DNA of 64,000 nucleotides from Melampsora larici-populina 98AG31 (taxonomy: Eukaryota; Basidiomycota; Pucciniomycetes; Pucciniales; Melampsoraceae), in NCBI RefSeq assembly GCF_000204055.1, contig NW_006768787.1, forward strand, positions 426,309-490,308. Direction: 5' to 3'. Positions 23,521 to 34,543 of this stretch are shown one piece after another. The stretch's first letter is position 1. Every line of letters starts with the position of its first letter. A program made the position numbers and the translations under genes. Below the pieces are notes generated by a model that ran no database searches, was not told the origin of the DNA, and saw only the letters and a list, made by a program, of their open reading frames with translations.

Positions 23521-23838
23521 TTATATGGGCGGGAGGGGTGAGTAGCGGAGCCGCACTCTTGCGACAGGGCACGCACGGGTGCCCAGCAAGAATATCGTCT
23601 AGTAATGGAGTTTAGAAGAAAGCCGGGAAAAATTTTCTCTCCCACGCTTTCTTCTTCATTCACTCTCTGAGGATTTAGTCGGCTCTGCATTCCTTTCTCA
23701 TCCCCTCTAATTTTTCTCAAAAGGTCTTGGAAACTACTAGTTTCAGTCTAGAGTCAAAATTCAGCGCAAAATTCCTCACTCTCGTTATACAATTCTTGGC
23801 ATAAGACTTTAGCAGTCATCAATACAAAAAAGGAAGAA
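23521..23838. other. Leader between the transposase and the DIRS Gag gene
   Basis: This stretch holds the upstream flank of the transposase (minus) and the presumed left end and leader of the DIRS element (plus). A short palindrome GGGCAC…GTGCCC lies at about 23569-23585. I could not define the DIRS left terminal repeat. Confidence 0.4.
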
Positions 23839-25975
23839 ATGGTGAAACAAAAATCCACAACAACAACGTCGACACAGAGGGCTACTAGGTCCTCCTCTAA
23901 GGTAGCAGAAGGAGCGAATCAGACGGGTGATCCCGGAGACCAGGGGGGTATCCTAATCGATAACGACACTTCCTTTCACGAAGAGATCGAGGGACACAAA
24001 TCGGACGTCAGCAATGGTGGGAGTGAGAGAGGAGAAGACAGCGGAAGGGGAGTTGATGAAGCAGGGTTGGATCACATACCGGAAGGAGAAGAGCAAGAAC
24101 CATCGAGGGAACCGATCAAACTGGTTCTGAAGAACGGTCGATTCGTTAACTTGAATCAGCTTCAAGATGGTCCGGAAGGTGACTCGTCGTCAGAAGACTC
24201 AGAGCCAAGTAAGTGTAGTTCTCATGTATGTGATCGGGTTGACTTGAGGGAGGAAGTCCTCTCAGGCACCCCCACCCCCAGACAAGGTAGAGCCATGCTC
24301 CCGGTCTTGGTGGAAATAATGCCCCCGCATAGATGTGCAGAGCACTCCACCTCCGGGTGTTTGGGAGGCCTTTCGAGGCTAGATCCAAGGGTATAAACTT
24401 GTTGATCGTCGAGTTGGAATAGTTCCAACAGGGTGTTGTTTCCTTAGGAAACCCCTATTCTTGTACCGTCAGCAACTGACGAGTGGTCCTTTCATTCCGT
24501 TACTTGACCAGTCCCTGCAGTGTCCTACTCCGCCCCAAAAGGGAAGTCAAGCAGCTCGAAAAAGAAGGACAAGGCGGGAAAAGGGAAATCCTCCGAGCGC
24601 GTGGCGTGGCTGGAGGAAATCGTGAGAGAGGTGAAGTCAGGCCACTTGAACCGAGTGAGACCCCTTCAGAAGCGCTTTTACGACAAGTACGGCGATAATG
24701 AACCCCGCCCGTCGTCGAAAAAGGATAAAGAGAAGAGAGCGAAACGGAGTAAATTGAAAGAGTCATCCTCCAAGTCTAGGAAGAGAGAGAAATCTCACAA
24801 GAAGAAGAAAGGCAAGAGGAAGCCTTCTTCCGACTCTTCTTCCTCTAGTTCAGACTCAGACTCGTCTAGCAATTTTTCGGACTCGGATTCTCCGGCTCCT
24901 CTTCACGCCCAGTCCTCGGACTCCTCAAACTCTGATTTGTCCGATTCCTCCTCCTCGTTGAGTCCTTCCAGGAACAAACCAAAGTCAAAGAAGGTCAACT
25001 TCAGAGAGATGAAGGTGAAAGCTTACGATCTACCAAATCTACCAAAGAGATGGGCGAAAAGCTTCAAGAGGATGAATGACTACGTTCCTTTGTCCATCTT
25101 TCTTCGAGGAAGCGTGAATAAGTTCGGAACGACGGATACGGGTGTCTTGAGCAAAGCTGGCGAGTTGGCTGTTTGTAACCAAGAAATCGAAAGAGACCGG
25201 TTGATGGATTTCGGCGAATTCGTCGAAGCATGCAACCTAGAGAGCCGCTACGCGACAGAACTTTACGGCCACAAGGATTATGGCAGATGGATTCTGAAAC
25301 ACGTTAAGATAGTAACCAAGATGGGTGAAAGGTACGGATGCTGGATGGTAGCACTTCGTTACCACCTTTACATCAGAAGTTCGGTATTCAGGAAGCATGA
25401 GTCAGATGAACCAGAGCCTGGAGAGAAGCGTAAGAAGGGGGAATCTTATAGTTATGTGTGCTTACCGGATGGCCTTCAGACAGACATTGAGTTTGTAGCA
25501 AAGTGGCACTCTGACAAGGCAGGGGACACAGTGTACTCCACTGGGAATCCGTACGCGTTGGGAGGACCCAAACATGGGTTCAACTTCGGTTCGGGAAATC
25601 CAAAACCGAACCAGAGCGTCACGAAGACTCAAGCCCCTGCGAATCAAAACCGGGGCAACAACAACTCAGAACACTGGAGGAGTCGTAATAGGAATAGGGG
25701 AAGAGGGCAGAAAGGCGCTTACCAAGGAGAGGGAGAGCAGAGCCAAGGCGCTCAGAGGCCGTGTAAGTCGCGGTTGATGCTTGTTTAGTCGTTGTCCTTA
25801 TTCAGGGCTGTGCGGAAGAGATTAGCTGAGTCTGATGATTGGCCAAAATCTCTTCACGTGTTCGACAGATCAAGCGTCAACTTCACGGGCACCGGCAGGT
25901 CAGAGCACCACCCCAGTAGTGGAACCGAAGGGTAGCTTTGTCCAGAACAAAGGAGCCCCGGCGCAAGCCAAGTGA
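23839..25975 (+). CDS. DIRS Gag-like protein, three exons
   Basis: Exons 23839-24208, 24521-25762 and 25869-25975 join in frame (introns GTAAGT…GCAG and GTAAGT…ACAG) to about 572 residues. The amino part is acidic. A Lys/Ser-rich central tract follows (KKKKGKRKPSSDSSSS, at about residues 215-235), then a globular part with LPNLPKRWAKSFKRMNDYVP and DYGRWILKHVKIVTKMGERY. The tail is Gln/Asn/Pro-rich. There is no zinc knuckle. Structural Gag proteins of DIRS elements are poorly conserved, so the call rests mainly on position just upstream of the reverse transcriptase. The stop codon TGA overlaps a consensus splice donor (AAGTGAGT), so an alternative splice could fuse Gag to the next frame. Confidence 0.7.
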
Positions 25976-27091
25976 GTGTCTGGAAAGGGTCCTACTGGCG
26001 AGTGAGTTGGAGAGCTGACAAGGATGTTTTGTTAATATCTCCCCGCGGAATCATTACGTCTGGACTTACTGCGTCTACCCAATACTCGGCAACTCGGATT
26101 GGCTTGATGGATTCCGTTAACCTTATCCTGACGTGTTTTTACACAACCAAAATTATTTGCTTGTCTTTTCCTTTGGGTTCTTGATGGTCTTTGTCTTTTT
26201 GTTGTACCTTCTGTACTCGGTACGCGTTTAGAAAATAACTCGTGTTAAAGCCTTTCCTTCATCCTTGGTGCCCAGTTTTCTGAAATTTAGATGAATTACC
26301 TTCTTCTTGCTCGTCCACAGTCGTGTTTAGTAGTCCTGTCAGGGCCACGCCGAACAGTGATCCAGAGGGAAAGAGAGGTCAGGAGCCAACTACAAACGAT
26401 TCTCTCGATGAATCCAGTTCAGAGGAGTCAGCGCCAGAGGCAGATTCGGGACCTTCTAGGAAGGAAACCTTACCCCTGAGCCAACGGAAGATTTATACGG
26501 TACCGGGGACAACCAACTGGCCAGCCAGAGTCAAGTGTGACATGGTGATCCCTCAATGGGCCCTCCTGATGAGGAGGGTGGGTTTAGAAGACGACATCCA
26601 CTATATTGTAAACGGCTTCACTGAGGGGTTTTGTCTAGGCATCCCACAGCACGAGATTGAAGGCATGGAGTGGTTCACTCCACCAAACCACGAGTCAGCT
26701 GGAGAAGTCCGGAGGGAAATTGAGGCAACAATATGGAAGGAAGCTCAAGCTCACCGTTTAGTTGGTCCGTTCTCCAGGGAACAGGTTTGAGAGAAGTTAG
26801 GATTTTTCAGGACGAATCCCATCGGCGGAGCTGTAAACGGGGACGGGTCAATCCGAATGATCAACGATCTTTCTTACCCAAAAGGAGATCCGAACATTCC
26901 TTCGGTCAATTCCTTTGTGGACAAACACAACTATGGGACTCAATGGAACGATTTTAATAGGGTGGCTTGGTTCTTACAGGACAACCCAGGCCGGTGGGAA
27001 ATGGCCATCTTTGACTGGGCGAAGGCCTACCGCCAGCTTCTATTACACCCTTGCCAACGCCGGTTCCTGTGCATCCTCGATTTCTATAATA

Positions 27092-29389
27092 CACAGCCCC
27101 CAATCACAAGTGACTGGCAGCCCAGTACATCCGATGACCTCAATATGTTCTTAATTTGTTTTTAGTTTTTTTTTAAGATGTTTTCAATATGTTGTGTACC
27201 ATGTCTCAACCAGTTATCATAGAGATCTTCTCCAGTCATCATACAAATGCTGATCAGTCACTGGCAAGATCTCAACTGAGTGTTGAACAAGTGTTTGACA
27301 GCTATGGAAGCTCCACATCCATAACTCGCATATTCCTTTCAAGAGTGATTGAATGATCAGAGTAGCTCTAGCATGTCAGGCCAAGGTGACACCCTTGATG
27401 GAAACACCCAGTTTGCTTTTGGATAATTCAACTGACAGCCAACTTGCTGCACAAAAAACAGAAATCAGTGGATGTCTCCATTTCAACATCTGACCTATCA
27501 AGATCGTTGTCCCATGACTAGAACAGCAGGGCAAGTCTTTACTTAAACCGTGATCACACCATTCGCACAAAGCTAGATCCGCAGCACCGTCGGACCTTCA
27601 TAACTTACCATTGTCTTCAGGTGGATCTGACCGCACAATCAAAGGGAAGAAGCGCGCAAGAGTGGAACGATCTCCAACACCCCCACCACCTGTACCTGCT
27701 ATTGTTCCATCAGTCACCCCCTATGAACTGGATTTGCTTCAGCACTGCCTTGAACATGCCATTGCCCCCTCTTGGACCACTCGACCCAAGCCTAACTTTG
27801 GAATGGCCAGTGCTGGTACCCCCAAAGCAGCAGACTGGCAATATCTATTCAAAGTCTATATAGTACTTGCTTGGGTACCACATTTCAGCTCTGGAGAGGC
27901 TGGAGACACCTCTTCCAAAATACTTGACTGCCTCCTGCAGCTCATTCAAATTGGTAACATATGTACTTTGCGATCTTTCAAAAGTGGTGACGGAGAAAAG
28001 CTCACGGAGTTGGTTGAAAAGCACCAAGCAAGCCTTGGGGATGGATGGCCCCATATGATGAAAAAGCCCAATTTGCATTTTGCTGAACACATAGGCTCCA
28101 TTTCAACGCTTCTTGGGCCGCCTGCTTATATGGCTAGCTGGGCAGGTGAGCGGATCATTGGTAGCCTAGTTGCAGCACGTAAAAATGGCAAGAAGGGTAT
28201 ATCTTTATCTCCAATTTGGGCATATAAACACTCAGCTGAAGTCATTTTTCCATGACTAGAACGGCAGGGCGAGTCGTTACTTCAGCACTATTCCAGACGT
28301 AGCTTCTTCCAAGCCATGATCAATAACAATCACACCGCCTTTGAGAATGATTCTATTATTGGAGAATACCTCTTAAGAAAGCGTCAGACATTGTGGAAAG
28401 AAAGACAACTCAGTCCTATTGCCTTTGAGACCCTTCAAAAAAATGGTCATATAGGGGCAGAGTACACTGCACGCTCAAAATTTGATGTGACCACAAGGAT
28501 CCTCATTTTGAACAAGCCACATAGCACTTACAAGAAGACACCTGGAAATAGCTACATCTCATATTTCCACGACTCATGTAAAAGGAAAGGCTGTATCACG
28601 GATATTATCAAGCTTCCCAATTATGAACATCCACTCCTTGTTGTCAATTCATTGATACCTCTTTCTGATGATGACAAATGCAAAAGTCCGTACTATTCTT
28701 TGCCAGACTTGCTGAATGCCTCAGTGCTATATGACAAGCATGGAGGATATCATGTCATTGAGTGCAACAAGGTCATTGGGCAGCTAGTTGTCATCAAGAA
28801 TGAAAAAGGGACTTTTGAAATTCAAAGCAAAACACTCTCAACAGTTGAATTGATGAATCTGGTGAGTTTTGAATTGATTGGGATTTTTGCTTTTGACTGA
28901 CTTTGGTGGTTTGACCAGGGATTTGTGCAAGGCAAAGATGAGGATGATAGCATGGATATGGATGGATGATTGCCGCTGAACGGTCATAGGATGATGTAAA
29001 TGGTCTGACCCAGGGTATCCGTTCTGTTTGAACACTCTTGATTTGTAGATGATGCCAATTTGTATCTATGATTTTGAGAGGCATTATATCTGGACTTCAC
29101 CTGTGCTGCTGGAAAGGATGCATATGGGGAATTGATTATGTCAGCTCATTATGACTCATATATATATTCAAGATCAGGTTAACCACTTGTGGAGATCTGG
29201 TCCATGCCTAGTCAAGAACATTACAATGACCAGTCAAGATATATGTGATAACTGGTCAACCAAAAACTTGTCAAAGACTGTGCAATGTTAGTTCAACAAC
29301 CTATTCAAAACAAATTGAAAACAAATTAAAAACTTGTTGAGGTCGCTGGGATGTACTGGGCTGCCAGTCACTTGTGATTGGGGGCTGTG
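27092..29389 (+). mobile_element. Non-autonomous CACTA-like element nested in the DIRS reverse transcriptase
   Basis: Perfect 40-base terminal inverted repeats starting CACAGCCCCCAATCACAAGT mark both ends (27092-27131 and 29350-29389). The 3-bp duplication ATA sits at 27089-27091 and 29390-29392. CAC-starting ends with a 3-bp target copy are the mark of the CACTA/EnSpm superfamily. Inside is only the carboxyl part of a transposase-like gene (27611-28969), so the element cannot move by itself. Weaker inverted similarity continues inside the ends (TTAATTTGTTTTTAG on the left, its complement on the right), as expected of subterminal binding sites. Confidence 0.9.
27611..28969 (+). pseudogene. 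CACTA-type transposase remnant, carboxyl-terminal part
   Basis: One frame runs from 27611 to 28861 with a single in-frame TGA at 28253-28255. An intron 28862-28918 (GTGAGT…CCAG) then leads to a short last exon ending at 28969 (GFVQGKDEDDSMDMDG). The text KPNLHFAEHI, followed by GPPAYMASWAGERIIGSLVA and later YYSLPDLLNASVLYDKHGGY, resembles the region after the catalytic core in fungal CACTA/Plavaka transposases. The catalytic domain itself is absent. The frame begins after an AG acceptor at 27619-27620, so earlier exons have been lost. Around 28250 a 40-base segment containing the TGA is a near copy of 27510-27550, so the nonsense codon may come from a rearrangement. Confidence 0.6.
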
Positions 29390-30457
29390 ATAGAGTCTGG
29401 ATTGACCTCGCCGTAGGGTTCGGCGGAGTAGCTAGTTGTGGGGTCTTTGGGGCTCCGGCAGACGTGTGGAAGGTGGTGATTCAAACGTTGTTAGAGTTGT
29501 CCGTGATCTTCCGTTGGGTAGATGACAACCTACTCTTTCGACGTCCAGGAGACAAAGTGACGTTGGACGACGTATCGGCCTTGAGTGCTTCGATGGGGGT
29601 CAAGTCAAACCCCAAGAAAAATCATGACTTCGCAGACGAACAGCGTTATCTGGGTTTCATATGGAACGGTAGAGACCACACCGGTAGGCTTCCTGAGGAA
29701 AAGCTGAAAGAACGGCTCAATCTCATTGTGGACTTACTGGTTGAGAACTCCTCCTGGAAATACGCTCAGATAGAGAGCATCTTAGGCAAACTAGGTCATA
29801 CGGTAAATATTGTTCCCCACATGGCGGCGTATTTGCGTTCCTTTTATAGATGGTTAAAGAGCTGGGTGAACAAGAGAGCCGAGAGAAAGGTTCCGGTGGA
29901 CGTCTTCGAAGATTTGATAGAATGGAGGAAATGTTTAACCGAGTTCAACTCGAGACCATTAGTTACCTGCTCCAGGCCACTCGAGGTCGGTTGGGTAAAT
30001 GATGCGTCATCCTCTTTCGGCATAGGCGTCCTGAACGGCCACAACTGGGCCAGTTTCAAGTTCACGGAAGGTTGGCAAGCCTTGGGGCTGGCAGAAGGAA
30101 AGCACTCCATTGCGTGGGCGGAGACCGTAGCCGTACGGCTAGGTCTCCTGGTGTTGAAGAAGTTGCATGATGTGAAAGGTAAGACCTTCTGGGTCGACAC
30201 CGATAACACCACGACTCAGGCTGGGTTGCGAAAGCGGAAATCGAAGGATCTATTGGTCAATAGCGAGCTGAAACGCATCCAGCACCTACTAACCCATCTA
30301 GGCTGTAACATTAAGCAACAAAGGGTGAAGTCGGGTGATAACGACGCCGATCAGTTGTCCTGGGGGATTCTTGGAGATTTGCACTGGAGCAACGAGGTTC
30401 TAATCGAAGTCCCGGAAGACCTGCGTTTCATTTTACACCAAATAACTCTCGTTAGCA

Positions 30458-31588
30458 ATGAAGCACCAAAGTTCTAAGCAACGAGATCAGAAGTCAACCT
30501 CGGTAGAACCAGACAAAGTGTTGGCCAAACTCACGCGGGCTTACGGGTCGTTCAAACGAAATGCTTTGGGAGTCGACTAGTCAGACGTAAACGAGGTTCA
30601 GAAACACTATCTGAGGGGCACCTGGGCGAACGGTACATTGAAGCATTATAACTCAGCCGTTGTGAAGTTACGAAGGTTCGCGATAGTAAACAACAAGGAT
30701 TTGAAAGACCTCTTACCAATCAAGCCCGATGTGATGAAACATTTTGTGGTATGGGCGTCCAGGAAAATTGAAGCGCGGGCAGCAGACGACGAATCCGTAA
30801 GCTCAAAAACTCTGAAGGCCTATATCGCCGGCATTAAAGCGTGGCACCTGTTCCACAACGAAGAGTACCCGTCAAAGATCAACAATGCAGTGTCAGGCCT
30901 ATTGAAAGCTTCTAGAGTGATCGAGGCCGAATTCGCTTACCGGGAGAAGAAGAGACCTCCAGTAATGATATCAGATCTGGTGGTGCTGAAAGACACCCTT
31001 CAGCACGAGGGAGAGAAAGGCCTGGCGGTCCTGGCTTTAGCTTTGGTGGCGTTCTGGGGAACAGCACGCCTCGGAGAGTTGATTTCAAACGAAGACTCGG
31101 ACTCAACACCAAGATGGGGAGATGTCACCTGGGGAGCGAATGGGCTAAACATGAGGATATCTATCAGGAATGCGAAGACTGCTAGACCGGGAGAACTACA
31201 ACACATACATGTTCAGGAGCAGAAATTGGCCCTAGACCCGGTCAAAGCCCTTCGGTCGCTATTCGACTTCAGACCACGCAATCCTACCGACAAAATCTTC
31301 TCGATCGGCTTGGGCGTTCATAAACAGGCGCTTAAGAAAAACGAGACGGTGTCCTACTTGAGGGACATTTGGAATGCTCACAGACCTGCCAAGAAGAAAC
31401 TCTTATTCGGCCATTCATTTCGAATAGGGGGGGCGTCTCTAAGGTGGAACATGGGAGCGTCGAGAGATTCACTGAAAAGATGCGGGAGGTGGCCGTCAGA
31501 TGCATATAAGATATACCTAAGGAAGTACTCGGACAAAGAACTACAAGAAACGTGTACCTTGTTGAAAGAGTTGAGAGAGAGATCTTGA
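30458..31588 (+). pseudogene. DIRS tyrosine recombinase with one nonsense codon
   Basis: The frame opens at ATG 30458, overlapping the reverse transcriptase end by 20 bases, and ends at 31588. The catalytic tetrad of tyrosine recombinases is visible: Arg in GTARLGELIS (about residue 205), HSFRIGG (His and Arg, about 318-322) and the Tyr near YKIYLRKYSDKE (about 350). The amino part has the core-binding type HYNSAVVKLRRFAIV and LKAYIAGIKAWHLFH. A TAG at 30578-30580 interrupts the first 40 codons; 30638 offers a downstream restart after the stop. In DIRS elements this enzyme integrates the circular DNA copy in place of an integrase. The overlap with the upstream gene is usual for the order. Confidence 0.85.
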
Positions 31589-32456
31589 AGATCAGCCGTC
31601 TACTTTGGGCTTTAGGTTTCGTTCGGAGAATTTGTTTTGAACGGAGGCGTTTCTGTGCGGTAGAGTAATAAATCTTCGTTTGTTTGATACAGTCTTCTGG
31701 CTTAGGCCATAGACGGGAGGAATCAAATATTAGATTCTGTCGCGGGAGCCACAGAAGGCATTCGAAACCTTAGTAAGTGGGGTGTCTTGATGAGAGAGCG
31801 TCAGGAATCACGTACACTCGAGAGAATGGAGCTTCCCAGGGCTCACGGCTCTGAGCGCACGTGAGTTTAGGGGCTGAGAAGCCCGCGTTCTCAGAGAGTA
31901 CTGTTCTCGCCTCAGAGAGGTTAGAGGCAGGATATGTAGATCCTGGTTAACCTCTACACCTCTTTGGGGCCCACCCCACACCACATTAAACACAAACCTT
32001 AAATACATAAGCAGTGTCCACAGTGGTAGAACAGCTCTTAAGGACCGTGAGTATCTTAAGTACCCGGTTATTAGAGAAGCTCTAAAAGCTTCTCTGACCA
32101 AAACTGGTTCAGTCGGTGAAACTGAGCACACCCCCAATAGAAATGGACAGAGACATTCTCCACCGCCAACTGAGTGGCCAGGAGCTTGATTTGCTCCAAG
32201 TAAACGACAAAACCCATAGTGAGGGTAGAACGGAAGGTAGGATAGGTTCGGAACCAGAAAGAGGAATTGGGATAGGAATCGCTGAGCATTCCGCGATGAG
32301 AGGGAGAAACGGAAATGGTGGCGATAGGGTTCACCCCAACCAGAAAAACCAATCTAAAGAAAGTTCAAAAAAAAACACAAAAAACAATCTAAAGAAAGAA
32401 AAAAAAAGAAACACCAGAAAGACGATCGATCTTCTGCAGATCGTCAGTGGCGTGAA
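31589..32456. other. DIRS 3' end and inner flank of the right terminal repeat
   Basis: No gene is supported. The segment contains several GC-rich palindromic words (for example GAGCGCACGTGAG at 31853 and GACGATC…GATCGTC at 32421-32446) and an A-rich tract at 32340-32410. The DIRS right terminal repeat and internal complementary region are expected here. Confidence 0.4.
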
Positions 32457-32565
32457 GGGTTAGTTGACAGCCCGGCCAGTTGATTTTTGGCCGGTGCTGC
32501 GCCCCGCACGGGCCAGCTTAGGATTTTTTTGATGACTCTGATTTCAACCCTTTTGAAATTCAGTG
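32457..32565 (-). repeat. Right 109-bp terminal inverted repeat
   Basis: This is the inverted copy of 18912-19020. It ends CAGTG followed by TA at 32566-32567. It differs from the left copy at two positions. Confidence 0.85.
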
Positions 32566-33640
32566 TACTTGTGGCCAGTTTGTCTCCAATTGTGATATCC
32601 ATTTCCAGCAGTTGGGCTTGATACACTCTGAGGGTGGTCACTTACCAATTGACCAGACAAAAATCATAATGCCATACTCATAAACAACAACCTCAATTCC
32701 AACCATTTAACCATCTTTCCTTTGTCATGCATTGTCAGTCTTGATCCTCTGTACACTGCGGGTCAATGGTTGACAGGCGAGGATGTCCGTTCTTCATCCT
32801 CCCCAAGGACATCCCGCGGGTGACCGCAAGATATCCTCGCGATGTCTTTTGGGTTCTGGCCTGTCCTGGCGGTCAATGATTTGAGTCCGTTTGACACCCA
32901 ACAAGGGATCCTGGGACATGTCCCACAGCGTGCTCAGGCCCTGAGACCTTGAGAAAACTTGGCAGGACTTGAGTCTTGAACTTCAGCTGAAGACCTTCTG
33001 CTCACACTTTCTCCTCCTGCTTCCTCGGACTTGTTTTTTTTGCTGTCTTTGTACTTATCTTTTCTTCTCTTTTCTATTTTCATCAATCTGCACCGTGTGT
33101 AAATGTGTTGTTTTGAGTATTGTTATCAGGGCATCTCTATAGGTTTCCAAATGCTTCACCCTTTCAATTGCTTCTGTTTGTGTTCCGAGTCGATCTGATT
33201 CTTATAAAAGAACACCTCTCTTGTCAATTCCGTTCAATTTCTTTCTTGTTTTCTTTCTCTTTTTACATGTTATCTTTTTACTCTTTTATTTTTGATCCCA
33301 TTGACTGAAATTGTGAACTCGAGCTCACTATGTAATTACCAACTGTTTAGTCTTTTCCATCTCTCTTTTATACGAGTCTTGACTGATTTTTTTGTTATCG
33401 GTTTTTGATTTATTTGTTTCATGTCTTTTAAATCTTGTCTCTTTGATAATCTCATCAAATCAAATACATATCACCCTCACTATGTAATTGTTGACTGGTC
33501 AATTAGTCCCTACCTTATTGTACCAAGTCAAGGACTACAAAAGGATGCACTGGGCTGCGGTTCCTGCACCCAGAACCCAATTCAAAAGCAGTCCAAACCA
33601 ATTGAACTATTTGAATGTATTTTGGTAGGACCCTGGAAAG
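32566..33640. other. Intergenic, no supported gene
   Basis: No frame looks coding. A GC-rich patch at 32770-32890 repeats words such as GAGGATGTCC and GGACATCC in both orientations. 33000-33420 is T-rich. Confidence 0.35.
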
Positions 33641-33651
33641 CGCCTATGGAG

Positions 33652-33830
33652 GTGCCTGACGAAAAAGGGGCTTTTTTGGGGCCAAAACTTCAAAAGATTT
33701 GACTATGTACCTGACCAAAAAGTGGTTTTTTCCGAATTTTCTGCCCAAAGGTACCTGACGTAAAAGTGGAGTTTTGAGGTGTGAAAGCTTGATGTACCTG
33801 ACGTGAAAGGTGAATTTTTGGCTACCTTGG
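33652..33830. repeat. Four imperfect repeats headed by GTACCTGAC
   Basis: GTGCCTGAC at 33652 and GTACCTGAC at 33707, 33751 and 33794 each precede an A-rich then GTGG/T-rich block (for example GTAAAAGTGGAGTTTTGAGG). Spacing is 55, 44 and 43 bases. It is a decayed tandem array. Confidence 0.6.
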
Positions 33831-34059
33831 TCACCTGAACATACTGACCTCACGTGACCAAGGTAGCCCAGGTGGTGTGATCAGATGATCAGAGATGTTC
33901 AAGCTCCAAAGAACTCCGAAGTATTCCAAACCTCGCAGGAATTCCAAAGTTCATCAAAGAGTACATACCCTCAACCACCACACCGCATATCACCCTATAT
34001 CACCACAAACTTAATCTCAAAACTTCTCAAACTCAATAACAAGCACGTGAAAACTGAAA

Positions 34060-34368
34060 ATGTTATCTTTTGAACAAACCCTTCAAAAGATCGTCAATCT
34101 GTGTGACCACTGCCCCGGTCTTCGCGAAGGCACTAGTCACGATCTAATTTCTACTTTATTCTCAGCAGCTCCAGTGGCTGACCCCAACAAAGAGATGTGG
34201 CTATCCGTCAATTCCACTCTCGATGCCGCATTTGCTAAAGATTGTATCATTACAAGTTAAACAAGAACACTCGAATCCAACAAAATAGACAAATTCAATC
34301 TAAATCAACAAATTGACATCTTGCAGCTGACGCAGTTGATGTTTCGAGCAGCCGAAGTTTCGCCCTTG
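34060..34368 (+). CDS. First two exons of an unrecognised gene
   Basis: The first exon 34060-34255 begins ATG and reads MLSFEQTLQKIVNLCDHCPG, later ADPNKEMWLSVNSTLDAAF. A GTTAAA…GCAG intron (34256-34326) leads in frame to exon two, 34327-34368 (DAVDVSSSRSFAL), which ends at a GTAATA donor. The continuation is unclear; the exons at 35132 onward on the same strand may belong to the same gene. No domain is recognised. The paired exons and clean splice sites make coding likely, but the gene may be decayed. Confidence 0.4.
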
Positions 34369-34543
34369 GTAATATTACATTCCATTGCCCAATGTCTTTC
34401 GTGATCCGCCTTGCTCTAAATCCATCTGTCCAACGTGATATTCATATTGTTGTTAACCATTTTCTACATTCACAATTCCCCCCAAACTAATTCCTGCCTC
34501 GCTGGAACTCTCTTTCACAAAGATCAATTTTGCTCCCTGCCCC

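Larger units (their letters stand above)
26331..30477 (+). pseudogene. DIRS reverse transcriptase/RNase H, split by a CACTA insertion and one nonsense codon
   Basis: The frame runs from 26331 to 27091 and continues at 29393-30477. Between the two parts sits a CACTA-like element. Removing it with one ATA copy restores reading from CILDFYN into RVWIDLAVGFGG without a shift. Reverse transcriptase motifs are present: GGAVNGDGSIRMINDLSYP, IFDWAKAYRQL, GFGGVASCGVFGAPADVWK and the catalytic FRWVDDNLLF. RNase H follows with WVNDASSSFGIGV, HSIAWAETVAV, WVDTDNTTTQAG and NDADQLSWG. An in-frame TGA at 26788-26790 (after FSREQV) is the only point mutation that breaks it. The last 20 bases overlap the start of the recombinase frame. 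Confidence 0.85.
23839..31588 (+). mobile_element. DIRS-type tyrosine-recombinase retrotransposon (coding span)
   Basis: Gag, reverse transcriptase with RNase H, and a tyrosine recombinase lie in this order on the plus strand, and there is no integrase or LTR. This set of genes defines the DIRS order. The reverse transcriptase is interrupted by a 2298-bp CACTA-like element. Coordinates given are the coding span; the terminal repeats and the internal complementary region expected for DIRS must lie in 23.5-23.8 kb and 31.6-32.4 kb, but I could not align them by eye. Confidence 0.85.
18912..32565. mobile_element. Large TA-flanked terminal-inverted-repeat element carrying cargo and nested elements
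   Basis: Inverted repeats of 109 bases, 18912-19020 and 32457-32565, match at 107 positions and begin CACTGAATTTCAAAAGG at both outer ends. Each is flanked outside by TA (18910-18911 and 32566-32567). Just inside the repeats a weaker match continues (GACGATTTGCGGA on the left against GACGATCTGCAGA on the right), which supports a true pair of ends. Between them, over 13.65 kb, lie an unrecognised multi-exon gene, a hairpin cluster, an IS630/Tc1-type transposase, a DIRS retrotransposon and a CACTA-like insertion in it. A TA target and a DD34E transposase fit one Tc1/mariner-superfamily element that has grown by nested insertion. Two unrelated copies of one repeat in opposite orientation remain possible. 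Confidence 0.6.

Noticed and set aside
33652..33830. CRISPR-like spacing of repeats
   Set aside because: The repeats are short and imperfect with unequal spacers, in a eukaryotic genome; no associated genes.
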